Shown: piece after piece, positions 21,982-34,569 of the stretch
Numbering within the stretch: position 1 is the stretch's first letter
Layout: each line of letters opens with the position of its first letter
Source: Paroedura picta
Taxonomy: Eukaryota; Chordata; Lepidosauria; Squamata; Gekkonidae
Assembly (NCBI RefSeq): GCF_049243985.1
Contig: NC_135371.1
Coordinates: forward strand, 4,489,501 to 4,553,500
Length of the DNA stretch: 64,000 bases
Direction: 5' to 3'
Notes under the pieces: model-generated
The model's database searches: none
Told to the model about the DNA's origin: nothing
What the model saw: only the letters and a program-made list of their open reading frames with translations
Made by a program: the position numbers and the translations under genes

Positions 21982-24900
21982 ATGGAGAAAGACACTCCCA
22001 GAGGCCCCCAATGTGGAGAAAAATCAGGGGCAAGAAAAATAGCTCCTCACGTCCTCCATGCTGAGAATAGTGGAGAATTCCTTCAAGGGAGGCTTGGAGA
22101 ACCCAAGAATCAGCCAGCAGGGGAGGGCTCCCTTTCCCTCGCTCAGTGGGAAGCCCAGTGGCAGGACTTCCTCAGGACAGTGGAAAAGCCTCACTTTCCG
22201 TGGGGATTTCCCCCCTTGCCAGAGAAACCTTCTCCCTGGGGGGATGCTAAGGCCTTCCTGGCCTCCTTCGAGCAAGTGGCCGAAGCCTGTGGGTGGCCAA
22301 AGGATGAGTGGGTGACCAGACTCCTGCCAGCCCTCAGAGGAGAAGCAAAGTGGGCCTTTAATAGTCTGGATGTCCCGGACAGAGAGGACTATGGGAAGGT
22401 GAAGGCAGCTATCTTGCGAGTGGATGCCCAGAACCAGGAGAAGCAGCGGGAAGAGTTCAGGCGTTTCTGTTACCAGGAGGCTGAGGGGCCACGAGGGGCT
22501 TACAGCCGGCTGCGGGAAATGTGCCACAGGTGGCTGAGGGTGGAGAACCACAGCAAGGAGCAGATCCTGGAGCTCTTGGTCCTGGAGCAACTGCTGACTG
22601 TTCTGCCCCCGGAGATCCAGAGCCGGGTGAGGGAGAGCGGCCCCCAGAGCTGCTCCCAAGCGGTGGCCCTGGCCGAGGAGCTCCTCTTGAGGCAGGAGGT
22701 GGGTCTTTTCTGCAGGGTAGGCCCAGAGTGTGGATCTGGAGTGGAACCAGGGCTGAGACCTTTGCCCAGACTGGGCGGGTTGGGGGGGAACAAAGGAATG
22801 CCAAGGTGTGATAGAAAGGTTTGTTGCTTCATTTCCCCAAAAGCGGAATCCAGAGTTTTGAGATTGGGGAGTTATTCTCTCTCAACGTGGCAAACAACAG
22901 ATGGGGCTGTCTTGAGGCAGTCCCTCCCCCGCATCAAGTGTTCCTTGTGGTTTTGGGCACGCAGGTGTCTTATGTCATCGTTGTTCATGGCCTTCACTAC
23001 CCTAGGAGTGTTTTGTATCATTGTGCTCGAATGTTCCACTTTTCCTTAAGGATCCCTACCCTCTGTGTTTCCCCCACCCACCCAGGATTGTCACTGTGCT
23101 TTGAAAGGGTCTCTCTCTGGCATTGCAGGTGCCTTTGGAGGAGGCTGCTGGGAGCATGTCTGAGGCCAGTCAGGATCCGTCTGAGAGCGAGCAGAGATAC
23201 CTCTTGATGGGCATCAAAGAAGAGGAGGCCAGAGATTACCTGGGTAAGAAGGGAGGGAGGAAGTCTTGGGCCCAGTCCAAGTGGCTCGCTCTTTCTCTTT
23301 CACTTCAAGAACTGCTGATCCCAATACTTAGTTTTATTCATTTTTCAAGAGGATTTGATTTACTTGGGAAAGGGGCTGGTGGGTTAGAGGAGCCCTCCTG
23401 TATGAAGCCCAATTCCTATCACCCGTTCCCTACAGGCCTTTGGGTTTGTCCAGTTCTCTCCAGAAGCCAGAGGCTGAAAACCAACACAAGCCTCCTGTCA
23501 CACCTTGCACAAACCTCTTTGGACTCTGACGTCTCCAGTTAAAAGAACGAGGCTGTAGGTAATGTGAGGGACCTCTGCCTGTGACCCTGGAGAGATGCTG
23601 CCAGTCTGATCAGACAGAACTGAAATTCAGTCCAAGAGTCAGATTCAGTATAAGGGAGATTTTTTTGGTGATCACAGCAAGTCAAATAGGAAGTGACAAG
23701 GAACAAATATTTAATCTTTTCCACTAAAGGGGCACAATATGGCATGTTTCTTAGGGGTGGAGGGAGCCAAAAGATAATATGGCTCCATTGACCGGCCAGG
23801 CCTGGTAGAAGGTGTGGGCAGCTCCATCCGTGGAGGTTGTTTGGTGGGAATATAATTACAAACTAGGAAATGGGAGGGACTCATTTGAATTTCTAGAAAG
23901 ACTGCTGATTGGATCTCTCTTCACTCTAGCTGGGAGCACAGGCAAAATGGCTGGGGAATTCCAGGGGCCATTGTTGGAAAATGCTGAGGAAGAAGGCTCT
24001 GAAGGAACCTGTAGGGATCCGGGTGGAATCAAGAGGAAGGAGATAAACAACGGTGACAAGAAGAAGAATAAACGTGTTGCTTTCCAAAGTGGAGGTTGCC
24101 AAAATATCCCAGTCCAAGAAGAAAGTCCTCCCGAAAACAGATTTAATGAAGACCTGAGTTCTAACCAGAGAATCCACTCCAGGGAAAAAGACAAGGGAGG
24201 TCTGTCTGCTGGGAAGACTCATATTCAGAAAAGGAGCATTACTTTCCAGGAACAAATTCACTCAGGAGAGAAACGGTATAACTGCTTGGAGTGTGGAAAG
24301 CATTTCAGTCGTCAATCTGCTCTTACTTCACATCAAAGAATTCACTCAGGTAAGAACTTGTTACATCTCCTTTCATTCACCTGTCCTCTCATTCCCCCAA
24401 ATGATTTGATGTGCTTGGGAGAAGGGCTGGGGCCCAGAGAAGAGGTCAGTGCGATGAAGTCCAAGTACCACCAATCCTTTCCAAAAGGGGTCACCTGCAG
24501 GGGTCCTTGGGCTGTGACCCCTACTCCCAGGAACCAGGGATCCTCCTTTGGCTGTTTGATTTCTGTGACAAGGATTTTATGCTATTTTTCAGAAGATGAA
24601 AGCCAAATCATGCCCCTCATCACACCTGTCAGAAACCTCCCTGGATGTTATGATTCAGAAGATAAGTCATTGACCCGCTCAGGGAATGGAAAGGGGTTCT
24701 CTGATGGAAAACAAGGCATTGTACATTTTACAAAGCAATACAGAATGAAGGCAATGAAATGTAGATACAGGTCTCAACTCCCTGCGCACCAAAGAACCTA
24801 CTTAGGGGAGAAATGTTTTGAATGCTCAAAGTGTGGACAGAAATTCAGTCAAGGTTCTAATCTTCAACGCCATTTTAGAATCCACACAGGGGAGAAACCT

Positions 24901-25161
24901 TTGGAATGCTCAGTGTGTGGAAAGAAATTCAGTTATAATTCTGAACTTCAGCGGCATCAAAGAACGCACACAGGGGAGAAACCTTTTGAATGCTCAGTGT
25001 GTGGAAAGAAATTCAGTTATAATTCTGATCTTCAGCGGCATCAAAGAACGCACACAGGGGAGAAACCTTTTGAATGCTCAGTGTGTGGAAAGAAATACAG
25101 TCAGAGTTGCAGTCTTCAAAGACATGAAAGAACACATATAGGGAAGAGACCTTTTCAGTGA
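21982..25161 (+). CDS. SCAN-domain zinc-finger protein, gene B (spliced)
   Basis: Exons: coding from 21982 to 22698, then 23129-23243, 23930-24349 and 24593-25161. Spliced coding length is 1821 nt, giving 606 aa. The SCAN half differs from gene A by only scattered residues. The finger part is the second subtype ([19 protein letters not shown]): one finger in the third exon (RSAS), a degenerate one, then four (contacts QSNR, YSER, YSDR, QCSR), ending GKRPFQ. Fingers 2 and 3 of the terminal exon are a recent tandem duplication. The intron 24350-24592 is 243 nt and has no stop in frame, so 23947-25161 also reads straight through. Decayed fingers follow the stop, and AATAAA is far off at 27018. 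Confidence 0.82.
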
Positions 25162-25400
25162 TCACAGTCTGAAACGGTATTCCATCAAAATATTTATCTT
25201 CATTAGCATCAAACAATCCATGCAGGGGAGAAACCTTTAGAATGCTCAGTGCAAAAGGAGTTTAAGTTCATTGGCACATATAAAACCTACACAGATGAGA
25301 AAAATTTCAAATGTTCAGAATCTGGAAAGAGCTTCAGTTGGCGTAGCCTTCTTCAGCGGCATCAAAGAAGCCACATGAGGAACAACCGCAGGGGCTGCTA
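25162..25400 (+). pseudogene. Decayed zinc fingers downstream of gene B
   Basis: After the stop the sequence still shows finger and linker traces: GGGGAGAAACCTTTAGAATG near 25226, and near 25300-25375 a frame like FKCSESGKSFSWRSLLQRHQ, in which the second zinc-binding cysteine is replaced. These appear to be former fingers of a longer array. The same decayed stretch lies after gene E (49,848-50,086), so the loss predates the split of B and E. Confidence 0.6.
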
Positions 25401-26559
25401 AACCTGTGACAAGAGTCCACACTTAAGTGAAACCAAAAGGATATCTGTAACCTTACCATAGCCATAGAAAGAGACAAACCAATAAGATTAATACAGGCAA
25501 GATAGGATAAGTGCTAGGATCACAGAAAGAGCTGAAGCCATGATTGGAACCTCAGATAAATCTCAGGGAAGAACATAGAGATGGGCTCTGAGGATGAAAG
25601 GAGATCCCAGACCAGCTCTGCCCTCCTTCAGCACTGAATAAGCCACATAAGAGAAATCTCATAGATGCTCCGGACATGGGAGAACTTGATAGAGAGATCA
25701 GACCCTCCTGTTCATCAGAGAATCCACCTGGGGTAAAGCTTTCTGCTTGAACTGCCCAGTTTTGGATCTGCAGAGGCTCCTTTGGGATTGCCCAGATGTG
25801 GTGGGCCCAGGCAGCTATCAGATTTTCAATGTGTCACTTGTGGAATTAAGTCAGATTAATATACAGTCATCAGCCAATGTTTTTAAAAATAAGTCAATTT
25901 AAGGACATTGTGTGCTTGTCAAAATGGTCTATAAAAAAGCAGAAAGAAATCCGCCGGCTTCAGCGAGGCCTTTTCTGCCTTGTCAGGCCTTTGTGTTTTC
26001 AAGAGCCAGAGTGTTGGGCTGCAGAGGGGTGGATCCGAGTTCCAATCCCACGTGAGGGACTTATTGAGACCGAACCCAGGTACAGCTTGGTTATGCTCCT
26101 GCATCAAGGTAGGGTCAGCCTCGAAAGCTGCTCCTAAGGAAACTCTTGTTCTGTTTAGCAGCCCTGATGTGTGGAGACCTCAGGACCCTTGATGCTGAGC
26201 CATTCAGGCCGTGGAAAGAGTCACCGGCAGCTCACCTCCCTCCCTGGGCCGCCCCTTTCTCCTTTCCCCTCCTGCCACCCCCTTCCCTTTTTCCTCCTCG
26301 CCTCACTTGGTTTGCCTGTTTCCACTTTCAGGTAGGCCGAGTACAACTGCAGAGGACATTCAGGGATGGCAGCTCTGCCTCCTAGCCTCCTGTCTCCTCT
26401 TAGCTGAGCCCTTTCAGGGGCTTCAAGGGAAACCCACCCAGAGCCCTGGGGAGGGGGATTGCTTTGCCTCCCCTCCTCAAAAGAAGCTTTTCTTTGTTAT
26501 AGCTGATGGGGTTGCTTTGGAGCAGGTGGATGGGTGCAAAGGGCAACTACTCCCCCCCG

Positions 26560-26725
26560 TCAGAGAGACTTATCCTCTGCCACTACTAACTGCCTAGTGA
26601 TCCCTGGCCCCAGGGAAGCTTGCATGACCTTGGCCAGAGCCAGAGCTTTCTCCATCCAGGCCCCCACCGGGTAGAACGAGCTTCCGAAGAGAGAAGAGCC
26701 CCAAGGGAGCTTAAACTTCCGTAGG
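26560..26725 (+). mobile_element. L2-like LINE 3' remnant
   Basis: The segment with GATCCCTGGCCCCAGGGAAG and GCCCCCACCGGGTAGAACGA matches in sense the C-terminal tail of the L2-like element found inverted at 61,390-61,560 (VIPGP..EAC, then WNELP). It is short and eroded. A duplicate lies at about 51,265-51,420. Confidence 0.55.
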
Positions 26726-27017
26726 GCCTGTGGCTTTGCAGAATGAGGGAAAAGAAGCTTATTAGATCAAAGGTGGTAATAGCAGTAAGACCATTTGAGA
26801 TGCAATAGAAAAAGTAAGTTTCTTTCTTTATGACTAATACTTTGCAATACGTTGAAAGCAAGCAGTTTTCACTAGAATGTTATTTTGAAACAAGTGTCTA
26901 TGTTACTGATCTCTGTTGCTGAGGATTTGAAAATGTAATTGACATCCTTCTGTTTTACATTTTACATCTGTTTATTGTTTTGACCCCTTGCGTTTGTTTC
27001 TTGCTCTTCATCTTTTT

Positions 27018-27023
27018 AATAAA
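27018..27023 (+). terminator. poly(A) signal, gene B
   Basis: AATAAA about 1.86 kb after the gene B stop, in a diverged copy of the usual context. Confidence 0.5.
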
Positions 27024-27141
27024 ACAGTCCATAAAATATATTTTAAAAGAGAAACACACCAGGGTTGAAATTCTGTGTGAATAAAGCACGGCCTGCACAC
27101 AACACCAGCATGCCGCAAAACAAGTAGTGTTGCGGTTTATC

Positions 27142-27430
27142 CTGTTTGGTGCCAGTTTGAGAGGCAGTTTGGTGTAGTGGTTAGGAGTGCGGACTTCTAA
27201 TCTGGCATGCTGGGTTCGATTCTGCACTCCCCCACATGCAGCCAGCTGTGTGACCTTGTGTTTGCTAGAGCACTGATAAAACTGTTCTGACTGAGCAGTG
27301 ATATCAGGGCTCTCTCAGCCTCACCCACCTCACAGGGGAGAGGACAGAGAAGGCGACTGTAAGCTGCTTTGAGCCTCCTGCAAGTAGAGAAAAGCGGCAT
27401 CTAAGAACCAACTCTTCTTCTTCTTCTCCT
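27142..27430 (+). repeat. Sauria-type tRNA-derived SINE
   Basis: It has an A box in TTTGGTGTAGTGGTTAGG, a B box in GGGTTCGATTCTG, a body ending CTGTAAGCTGCTTTGAGCC, and a (CTT)n-like tail at 27,413-27,440. This is the layout of the squamate Sauria SINE family, which is held to use BovB machinery. It is inserted in the C-rich stretch next to the inverted Sauria-like fragment. A duplicate is at 51,842-52,125; the other tails lack it. Confidence 0.75.
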
Positions 27431-28625
27431 TCTCCTTCCTCCCTCACTACCCAAAGGAATCTCAAAACGCCCAACTATTGCCTTCCTTTTTCCCCTCCAC
27501 AACAGATACCCTGTGAAGTTAGTGGGGCTATATAGTATAAGGAGGCATCCACCTCTGGTCCAGCTGACTAATAAGGAGGTTTTGCCAGGCAAGGACATGA
27601 ATCAGCTCCACACTCAGCCAGAATCTTGGTCTGCCAAGGCCAGTCTTGTCTCCTGACTGGCAGGGGTTCTCCAGAATCCCTCGTGAGCAGCTTTCCGACT
27701 GTATTTCTCCTTATGCCTTAAACTGGAGATGTTGGGATTTCAACCTGGGAGCTTATGAGCGCAAAGCAAACGGCAGAGATGGAGGGTGAACACATGAAAA
27801 CGCCCTAAACTGAATCAGACCTTCAACATCAGTATTGTCTATTCAGACGGGCAGCAGCTTTCCAGGCACAGGCCTTTCACATCACTTCCTGCCAGATATT
27901 TTAACTGGAGACAGCGGGGATTGAACTTGGGACCTTCTGCAGGCCAAGCAGATGCTCTACCAAGAAGCCACAGCCAGGAACCCTAGCAAATACATGGGAC
28001 AACAGCTTGGGAGAGATGAGAGATGAGAATCACAATCCCCTCCCCCCGAATCATAATAAAAACATAAAAGTATTTCCATAAATACCTAAAATTGAGACTT
28101 ATGGGGGCAGTGCTGAAAACATTCCTATCAGATATTCCTTTATTCTTTTGCAACAAATAAAATCAAGTTTTACTGAGAAGATATAGATGCATAGAATTTT
28201 GAAGAAAACTCCCCTGACCGAAAGCACATTTGGGGAGACTCCTGTGGGTTCCCCTCCCCTTTCAGGATGGATGAGATGCGCTAAGGTCAGAGGTGCCTCA
28301 GCCGGCCGGTCTCTCTCTGGCTTTCCTGCTGGGGAGCCATGCGCTTTGCCTCAGGCAGGACTAAAGACATTTCTACGCCTCAATAAATATCCAAATTGCT
28401 TGTTTCTAAAGGCTCTTTTAAATGATGAAGTTTATATACTTTTTCAATCAGAAAAATAGGTTTTCTACGAAAAATAGAAGATATATCCAATACCATTTGG
28501 CAATGTCCACATAATCTCATGGCCAGAAAATGCTGAAGCCCCCCCCCCCGTCCTGCCCAGCCCCCATTCCCAGCCCCCCTCCCCCCTACAAAGAGAAAGG
28601 AGGAATTGGCGCCAACCAGCCCTTG
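27431..28625 (+). other. Flank between genes B and C
   Basis: Inverted Sauria-like fragment (27,440-27,580), inverted tRNA-derived SINE pieces (27,680-27,975), then the AT-rich promoter flank and a C-run at 28,540. No gene is seen. Confidence 0.45.
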
Positions 28626-28629
28626 TTCC

Positions 28630-29130
28630 TCCCACTGCCCCGGGGCAGCCTCCCTTTCCAACCAACCACAGAGCCAGGTGTGCTGATTGACGTGCCTCCC
28701 TCCCGCCCCTTCCGCCGAGCCTTTGGCCCCCAGCTGGGAAGTGAGGGCGGCGCGTCCCGAGCCCCGCAGGAGCGGCGAGTGAAGGGTTAAGGAGGCGACA
28801 GAGTTGCGTTTCCTAGAAGGGAGGCGGAGAGGGGGCGGAGGAGGACCCCTGGAGTCCTCCCCCAGTTTCCCTTTCAGCAGAGCCGCAGGACGGAGGCTGC
28901 CGGGAAGGGTGAAGCTCTGCGGGGGTGGCGGGAGGAGGGGGAGGCCGCCCTGCAAGGGGGTCTCCCGGGGTCCCGCGTGCGGAGGGGGGCAGGGTCAGGG
29001 GGGAGGGATTCTGGGCTGGGGGTGGCGCAGGGGGGGGATCGGGGTTCCCTCCGGGCATGGAAGGGACCCCCTTCTTGATCTCTGCAAGGAAAAGCTCCCC
29101 TAGAGGGGAAAGGGGAGGTTGAGCCCAGGT
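28630..29130 (+). promoter_or_regulatory. CpG-island promoter C
   Basis: CpG-rich block paralogous to promoter A, with GC box CCCGCCCCTTCC and CRE-like half site. It is 3 nt shorter in the GGAGGAGG run and, like D-G, has CCCAGGTGGCCCAGGAGG at its end where A and B have CCCAGGAGG. Confidence 0.65.
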
Positions 29131-30166
29131 GGCCCAGGAGGTCCCTCCAACTCTATGATTCTAAGTGTTTCCTTTTGCCCACCTGCACCCATCTGCCCCA
29201 TTGGATGCCCTTGAGTCCCAGTAGTTTGGGAAAGGGAGACAAAGTTCTCTTTCTCAGCTCCCTCCCCCACCTGCCGAATGTTAGGAACTCCTATCATGTC
29301 CCCTCCTAAAGCACTCCTTTGTAAACTGAATAGACCCGGCCTTTCCTCACAGGGAAGGTGCTCCACCCATCTGTCATCTTGGTCGCCCATCTTGATGCTT
29401 ATTCCAGCTCTGACTGTCCTTCTGGAGATCTGTTGGGTAGAACTGGACAGGGGAGGGTGGTATAGAAATATAAATAAATAATTCCAAATGAGGCTTCACC
29501 ACAGAACTACACGGGGGTGGGGGGGTTATAATATGGTCTGTTTAATTCTCAGTCCTGTTTTTTATAATCCCTAATATAGAGATTTCCTTTTTCAAATAAA
29601 GACTCTCAGAGCTGTAGCCATATGTAGAGAAACAAAGTTCCATCTTTTTTTTAACATTCCTAATCCCAAAAGAAATGTCTCCAGTTTAATTAGTACCTCA
29701 GTCTTTAGCATTTTCTGGATTAAGGCATGCATTTGTGTCCAGAATTTCCCCCTCCCTTTACATGCACACCAAAGATGATAAAATGGCCATGAGGTTCACA
29801 TTTCCAAAGAGAGTTAGGCACATATTTATACATTTTTGATCACCTGTTGAATGACAGATACTAACAATACATCATTTTATAAAATCCAAGAAAACAGACT
29901 TTACATTTCACTTTTGTGGAAGGAATTTTTTAGAAGGATGTGTCGATGTCCAAGGGAGAAATGGGAGAACACAGCATTCAAAAGAATATACATATAAAAT
30001 CATATTGATACCTTTGGGCATATGTTTTCTGTACAGGGGGTAAGAATCAGGCAGGGGCTGTAAGATCAAGCGTGTCTCTGTCTTGTACCCGTCTTTTCTG
30101 CAGGGAGAAGCTCAGTGTGGAAGAGGATAACAGCTGTGCAGAACCAACTCTTATTCAAAGCCAGAG

Positions 30167-33100
30167 ATGGAGAAAGACACTCCCAGAGGCCCCCAATGTG
30201 GAGAAATATCAGGGGCCAGAAAAATAGCTCCTCACGTCCTCCATGCTGAGAATAGTGGAGAATTCCTTCAAGGGAGGCTTGGAGAACCCAAGAATCAGCC
30301 AGCAGGGGAGGGCTCCCTTTCCCTCGCTCAGTGGGAAGCCCAGTGGCAGGACTTCCTCAGGACAGTGGAAAAGCCTCACTTTCCGTGGGGATTTCCCCCC
30401 TTGCCAGAGAAACCTTCTCCCTGGGGGGATGCCAAGGCCTTCCTGGCCTCCTTCGAGCAAGTGGCCGAAGCCTGTGGGTGGCCAAAGGATGAGTGGGTGA
30501 CCAGACTCCTGCCAGCCCTCAGCAGAGAAGCCAAGTGGGCCTTTAATAGCCTGGATGTCCCGGACAGAGAGGACTATGGGAAGGTGAAGGCAGCTATCTT
30601 GCGAGTGGATGCCCAGAACCAGGAGAAGCAGCGGGAAGAGTTCAGGCGTTTCTGTTACCAGGAGGCTGAGGGGCCACGAGGGGCTTACAGCCGGCTGCGG
30701 GAAATGTGCCACAGGTGGCTGAGGGTGGAGAACCACAGCAAGGAGCAGATCCTGGAGCTCTTGGTCCTGGAGCAACTGCTGACTGTTCTGCCCCCGGAGA
30801 TCCAGAGCCGGGTGAGGGAGAGCGGCCCCCAGAGCTGCTCCCAAGCGGTGGCCCTGGCCGAGGAGCTCCTCTTGAGGCAGGAGGTGGGTCTTTTCTGCAG
30901 GGTAGGCCCAGAGTGTGGGAGGATCTGGAGTGGAACCAGGGCTGAGACCTTTGCCCAGACTGGGCGGGTTGGGGGGGAACAAAGGAATGCCAAGGTGTGA
31001 TAGAAAGGTTTGTTGCTTCATTTCCCCAAAAGCGGAATCCAGAGTGTTGAGATTGGGGAGTTATTCTCTCTCAACGTGGCAAACAACAGATGGGGCAGTC
31101 TTGAGGCAGTCCCTCCCCCGCATCAAGTGATCCTTGTGGTTTTGGGCACGCAGGTGTCTTATGTCATCGTTGTTCATGGCCTTCACTACCCTAGGAGTGT
31201 TTTGTATCATTGTGCTCGAATGTTCCACTTTTCCTTAAGGATCCCTACCCTCTGTGTTTCCCCCACCCACCCAGGATTGTCACTGTGCTTTGAAAGGGTC
31301 TCTCTCTGGCATTGCAGGTGCCTTTGGAGGAGGCTGCTGGGAGCATGTCTGAGGCCAGTCAGGATCCGTCTGAGAGCGAGCAGAGATACCTCTTGATGGG
31401 CATCAAAGAAGAGGAGGCCAGAGATTACCTGGGTAAGAAGGGAGGGAGGAAGTCTTGGGCCCAGTCCAAGTGGCTCGCTCTTTCTCTTTCACTTCAAGAA
31501 CTGCTGATCCCAATACTTAGTTTTATTCATTTTTCAAGTGAATTTGATTTACTTGGGAAAGGGGCTGGTGGGTTAGAGGAGCCCTCCTGTATGAAGCCCA
31601 ATTCCCATCACCCATTCCCTACAGGCCTTTGGGTTTGTCCAGTTCCCTCCAGAAGCCAGAGGCTGAAAACCAACACAAACCTCCTGTCACACCTTGCACA
31701 AACCTCTCTGGACTCTGACGTCTCCAGTTAAAAGAACGAGGCTGTAGGTAATGTGAGGGACCTCTGCCTGTGACCCTGGAGAGATGCTGCCAGTCTCATC
31801 AGACAGAACTGAAATTCAGTCCAAGAGTCAGATTCAGTATAAGGGAGATTTTTTTGGTGATCACAGCAAGTCAAATAGGAAGTGACAAGGAACAAATATT
31901 TAATCTTTTCCACTAAAGGGGCACAATATGGCATGTTTCTTAGGGGTGGAGGGAGCCAAAAGATAATATGGCTCCATTGACCGGCCAGGCCTGGTAGAAG
32001 GTGTGGGCAGCTCCATCCGTGGAGGTTGTTTGGTGGGAATATAATTACAAACTAGGAAATGGGAGGGACTCATTTGAATTTCTAGAAAGACTGCTGATTG
32101 GATCTCTCTTCACTCTAGCTGGGAGCACAGGCAAAATGGCTGGGGAATTCCAGGGGCCATTGTTGGAAAATGCCGAGGAAGAAGGCTCTGAAGGAACCTG
32201 TAGGGATCCGGGTGGAATCAAGAGGAAGGAGATAAACAACGGTGACGAGAAGAAGAATAAACGTGTTGCTTTCCAAAGTGGAGGCTGCCAAAATATCCCA
32301 GTCCAAGAAGAAAGTCCTCCCGAAAACAGATTTAATGAAGACCTGAGTTCTAACCAGAGAATCCACTCCAGGGAAAAAGACAAGGGAGGTCTGTCTGCTG
32401 GGAAGACTCATATTCAGAAAAGGAGCATTACTTTCCAGGAACAAATTCACTCAGGAGAGAAACGGTATAACTGCTTGGAGTGTGGAAAGCATTTCAGTCG
32501 TCAATCTGCTCTTACTTCGCATCAAAGAATTCACTCAGGTAAGAACTTGTTACATCTCCTTTCATTCACCTGTCCTCTCATTCCCCCAAATGATTTGATG
32601 TGCTTGGGAGAAGGGCTGGGGCCCAGAGAAGAGGTCAGTGCGATGAAGTCCAAGTACCACCAATCCTTTCCAAAAGGGGTCACCTGCAGGGGTCCTTGGG
32701 CTGTGACCCTTACTCCCAGGAACCAGGGATCCCCCTTTGGCTGTTTGATTTCTGTGACACGGATTTTATGCTATTTTTCAGAAGATGAAAGCCAAATCAT
32801 GCCCCTCATCACACCTGTCAGAAACCTCCCTGGATGTTATGATTCAGAAGATAAGTCATTGACCCGCTCAGGGAATGGAAAGGGGTTCTCTGATGGAAAA
32901 CAAGGCATTGTACATTTTACAAAGCAATACAGAATGAAGGCAATGAAATGTAGATACAGGTCTCAACTCCCTGCGCACCAAAGAACCTACTTAGGGGAGA
33001 AATGTTTTGAATGCTCAAAGTGTGGACAGAAATTCAGTCAAGGTTCTAAACTTCAACGCCATTTTAGAATCCACACAGGGGAAAAGCCTTTTGAATGCAC

Positions 33101-33422
33101 ACAGTGTGGAAAGAGATTCATTCAGAGCAGTGGTCTTCAATACCATCTGAAAACCCACACCGGGGAGAAGCCTTTCGAATGCTCAGAGTGTGGAAAGAGA
33201 TTCAGCCGGGTTGACGGTCTTCGACAACATCAAAAAATCCACACAGGAGAGAAACCTTTTGAATGCTCAGTGTGTGGAAAGAAATTCAGTTATAATTCTG
33301 ATCTTCAGCGGCATCAAAGAACGCACACAGGGGAGAAACCTTTTGAGTGCTCAGTGTGTGGAAGGAAATTCAGCAGGAGTTCCCATCTTCATCGACATAA
33401 ATGGATCCACAAAGGGGAGTGA
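30167..33422 (+). CDS. SCAN-domain zinc-finger protein, gene C (spliced)
   Basis: Coding exons: 30167-30883, 31318-31432, 32119-32538 and 32782-33422. Spliced length is 1893 nt, giving 630 aa. SCAN domain at residues about 155-237, preceded by the capsid-like N-terminal lobe. Fingers: one in the third exon (RSAS), a degenerate one, then five with contacts QSKR, QSGY, RDGQ, YSDR and RSHR, ending in KWIHKGE. The array equals that of the broken fourth cassette except that QSNR has become QSKR. The 243-nt intron 32539-32781 has no in-frame stop. The stop-bearing alternative exon is at 31625. AATAAA lies at 33796. A BovB-split CR1 follows about 1 kb downstream. Confidence 0.83.
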
Positions 33423-34413
33423 CCTTTTAAAGAGAAGGGAATAACTTCATCTACCTATTTCCATTTGGAAACCCTTTATACAATTTTTGCAGGAAAGTGA
33501 AAAGTTAATGACCTCTGGCTTTGCGGAATAAGGGGAAAGAATCTTATTGGATGGAACTTGATAATAGCAGTAAGACTATTTGAGATGAAATTGAAAAAGA
33601 GTTTTTTCCCTTATGACATACTTTGCAATAACTTGAAAGCATGCAGTTATCACTAGAATGTTATTTGAAAACAAATGTCAGTGTTACCGATCTCTGTGGC
33701 TGAGGATTTGAAAATGGAATTGACATCCCTCTTTTATATCTTATACCTGTTTATTGCTTTTCCCCTTGCGTTTGTTTCTTGTTCTTCATCTTTTCAATAA
33801 AACATTCAATACACTATATTTTAAAAGAGAAACACACCAGGGTTGCAATCCTGTGTGAATAAAGTATGGCCTGCACACAACACCAGCATGCCACAAAAGA
33901 AGCAGGAGTGTTGCTTTTTATCCCCCCCCCCAAAGGAGTCTCAGAACGCCCAACTATTGCCTTCCTTTTTTCTCTCCACAACAGATACCCTGTGAGGTTG
34001 GTGGGGCTATATAGTATAAGGAGGCATCCACCTCTGGTCCAGCTGACTAATAATGAGGTTTTGCCAGGCAAGGACATGAATCAGCTCCACACTCAGCCAG
34101 AATCTTGGTCTGCCAAGGCCAGTCTTGTCTCCTGACCGGCAGGGGTTCTCCAGGATCCCTCGTGAGCAGCTTTCCGACTGTATTTCTCCTTATGCCTTAA
34201 ACTGGAGATGTTGGGATTTCAACCTGGGAGCTTATGAGCGCAAAGCAAACTGCAGAGATGGAGGGTGAACACATGAAACCGCCCTAAACTGAATCAGACC
34301 TTCAACATCAGTATTGTCTACTCAGATGGGCAGCAGCTCTCCGTCCAGAGGCCTTTCCTATCACCTGCCAGATGTTTTAACTGGAAGCAGCAGGGATTGA
34401 AGCTGGGATCTTC
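33423..34413 (+). other. Tail of gene C
   Basis: 3' UTR, AATAAA at 33796, C-run and inverted Sauria-like fragment (33,920-34,050), then an inverted tRNA-derived SINE (34,150-34,413) that is interrupted by the CR1. No gene is seen. Confidence 0.5.
33796..33801 (+). terminator. poly(A) signal, gene C
   Basis: AATAAA 374 nt after the gene C stop, in the standard context of the array. Confidence 0.6.
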
Positions 34414-34569
34414 TTTAGAATCACAGAATCATAGAGTTGGAAGGGGCCTCATGGGTCATCTACTCCAACCCTCTGCACTATGCACGATCCTCACATCCAT
34501 ATCACTCATCCACTGTAACCTGCCACCCCCTTGATCCACAGAATCAGCCTCTCCATCAGATAGGTATTT

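Larger units (their letters stand above)
25401..27141 (+). other. Long 3' region of gene B
   Basis: No intact gene. It holds an unassigned stretch (25,400-26,440), an L2-like LINE remnant (about 26,560-26,725), and then the array's usual 3' UTR with a diverged signal TTTTTAATAAAACAG (AATAAA 27018-27023). The 25.2-27 kb block recurs at 49.9-51.8 kb after gene E. Confidence 0.5.

Noticed and set aside
25877-26137. An 86-codon frame repeated at 50568-50828
   Set aside because: It is present in both duplicated tails but has no known motif, starts inside noncoding 3' sequence, and its conservation is explained by block duplication.
27142-27230. A functional tRNA gene (A and B boxes present)
   Set aside because: The boxes belong to a SINE head, with no proper cloverleaf and a SINE body and tail following.
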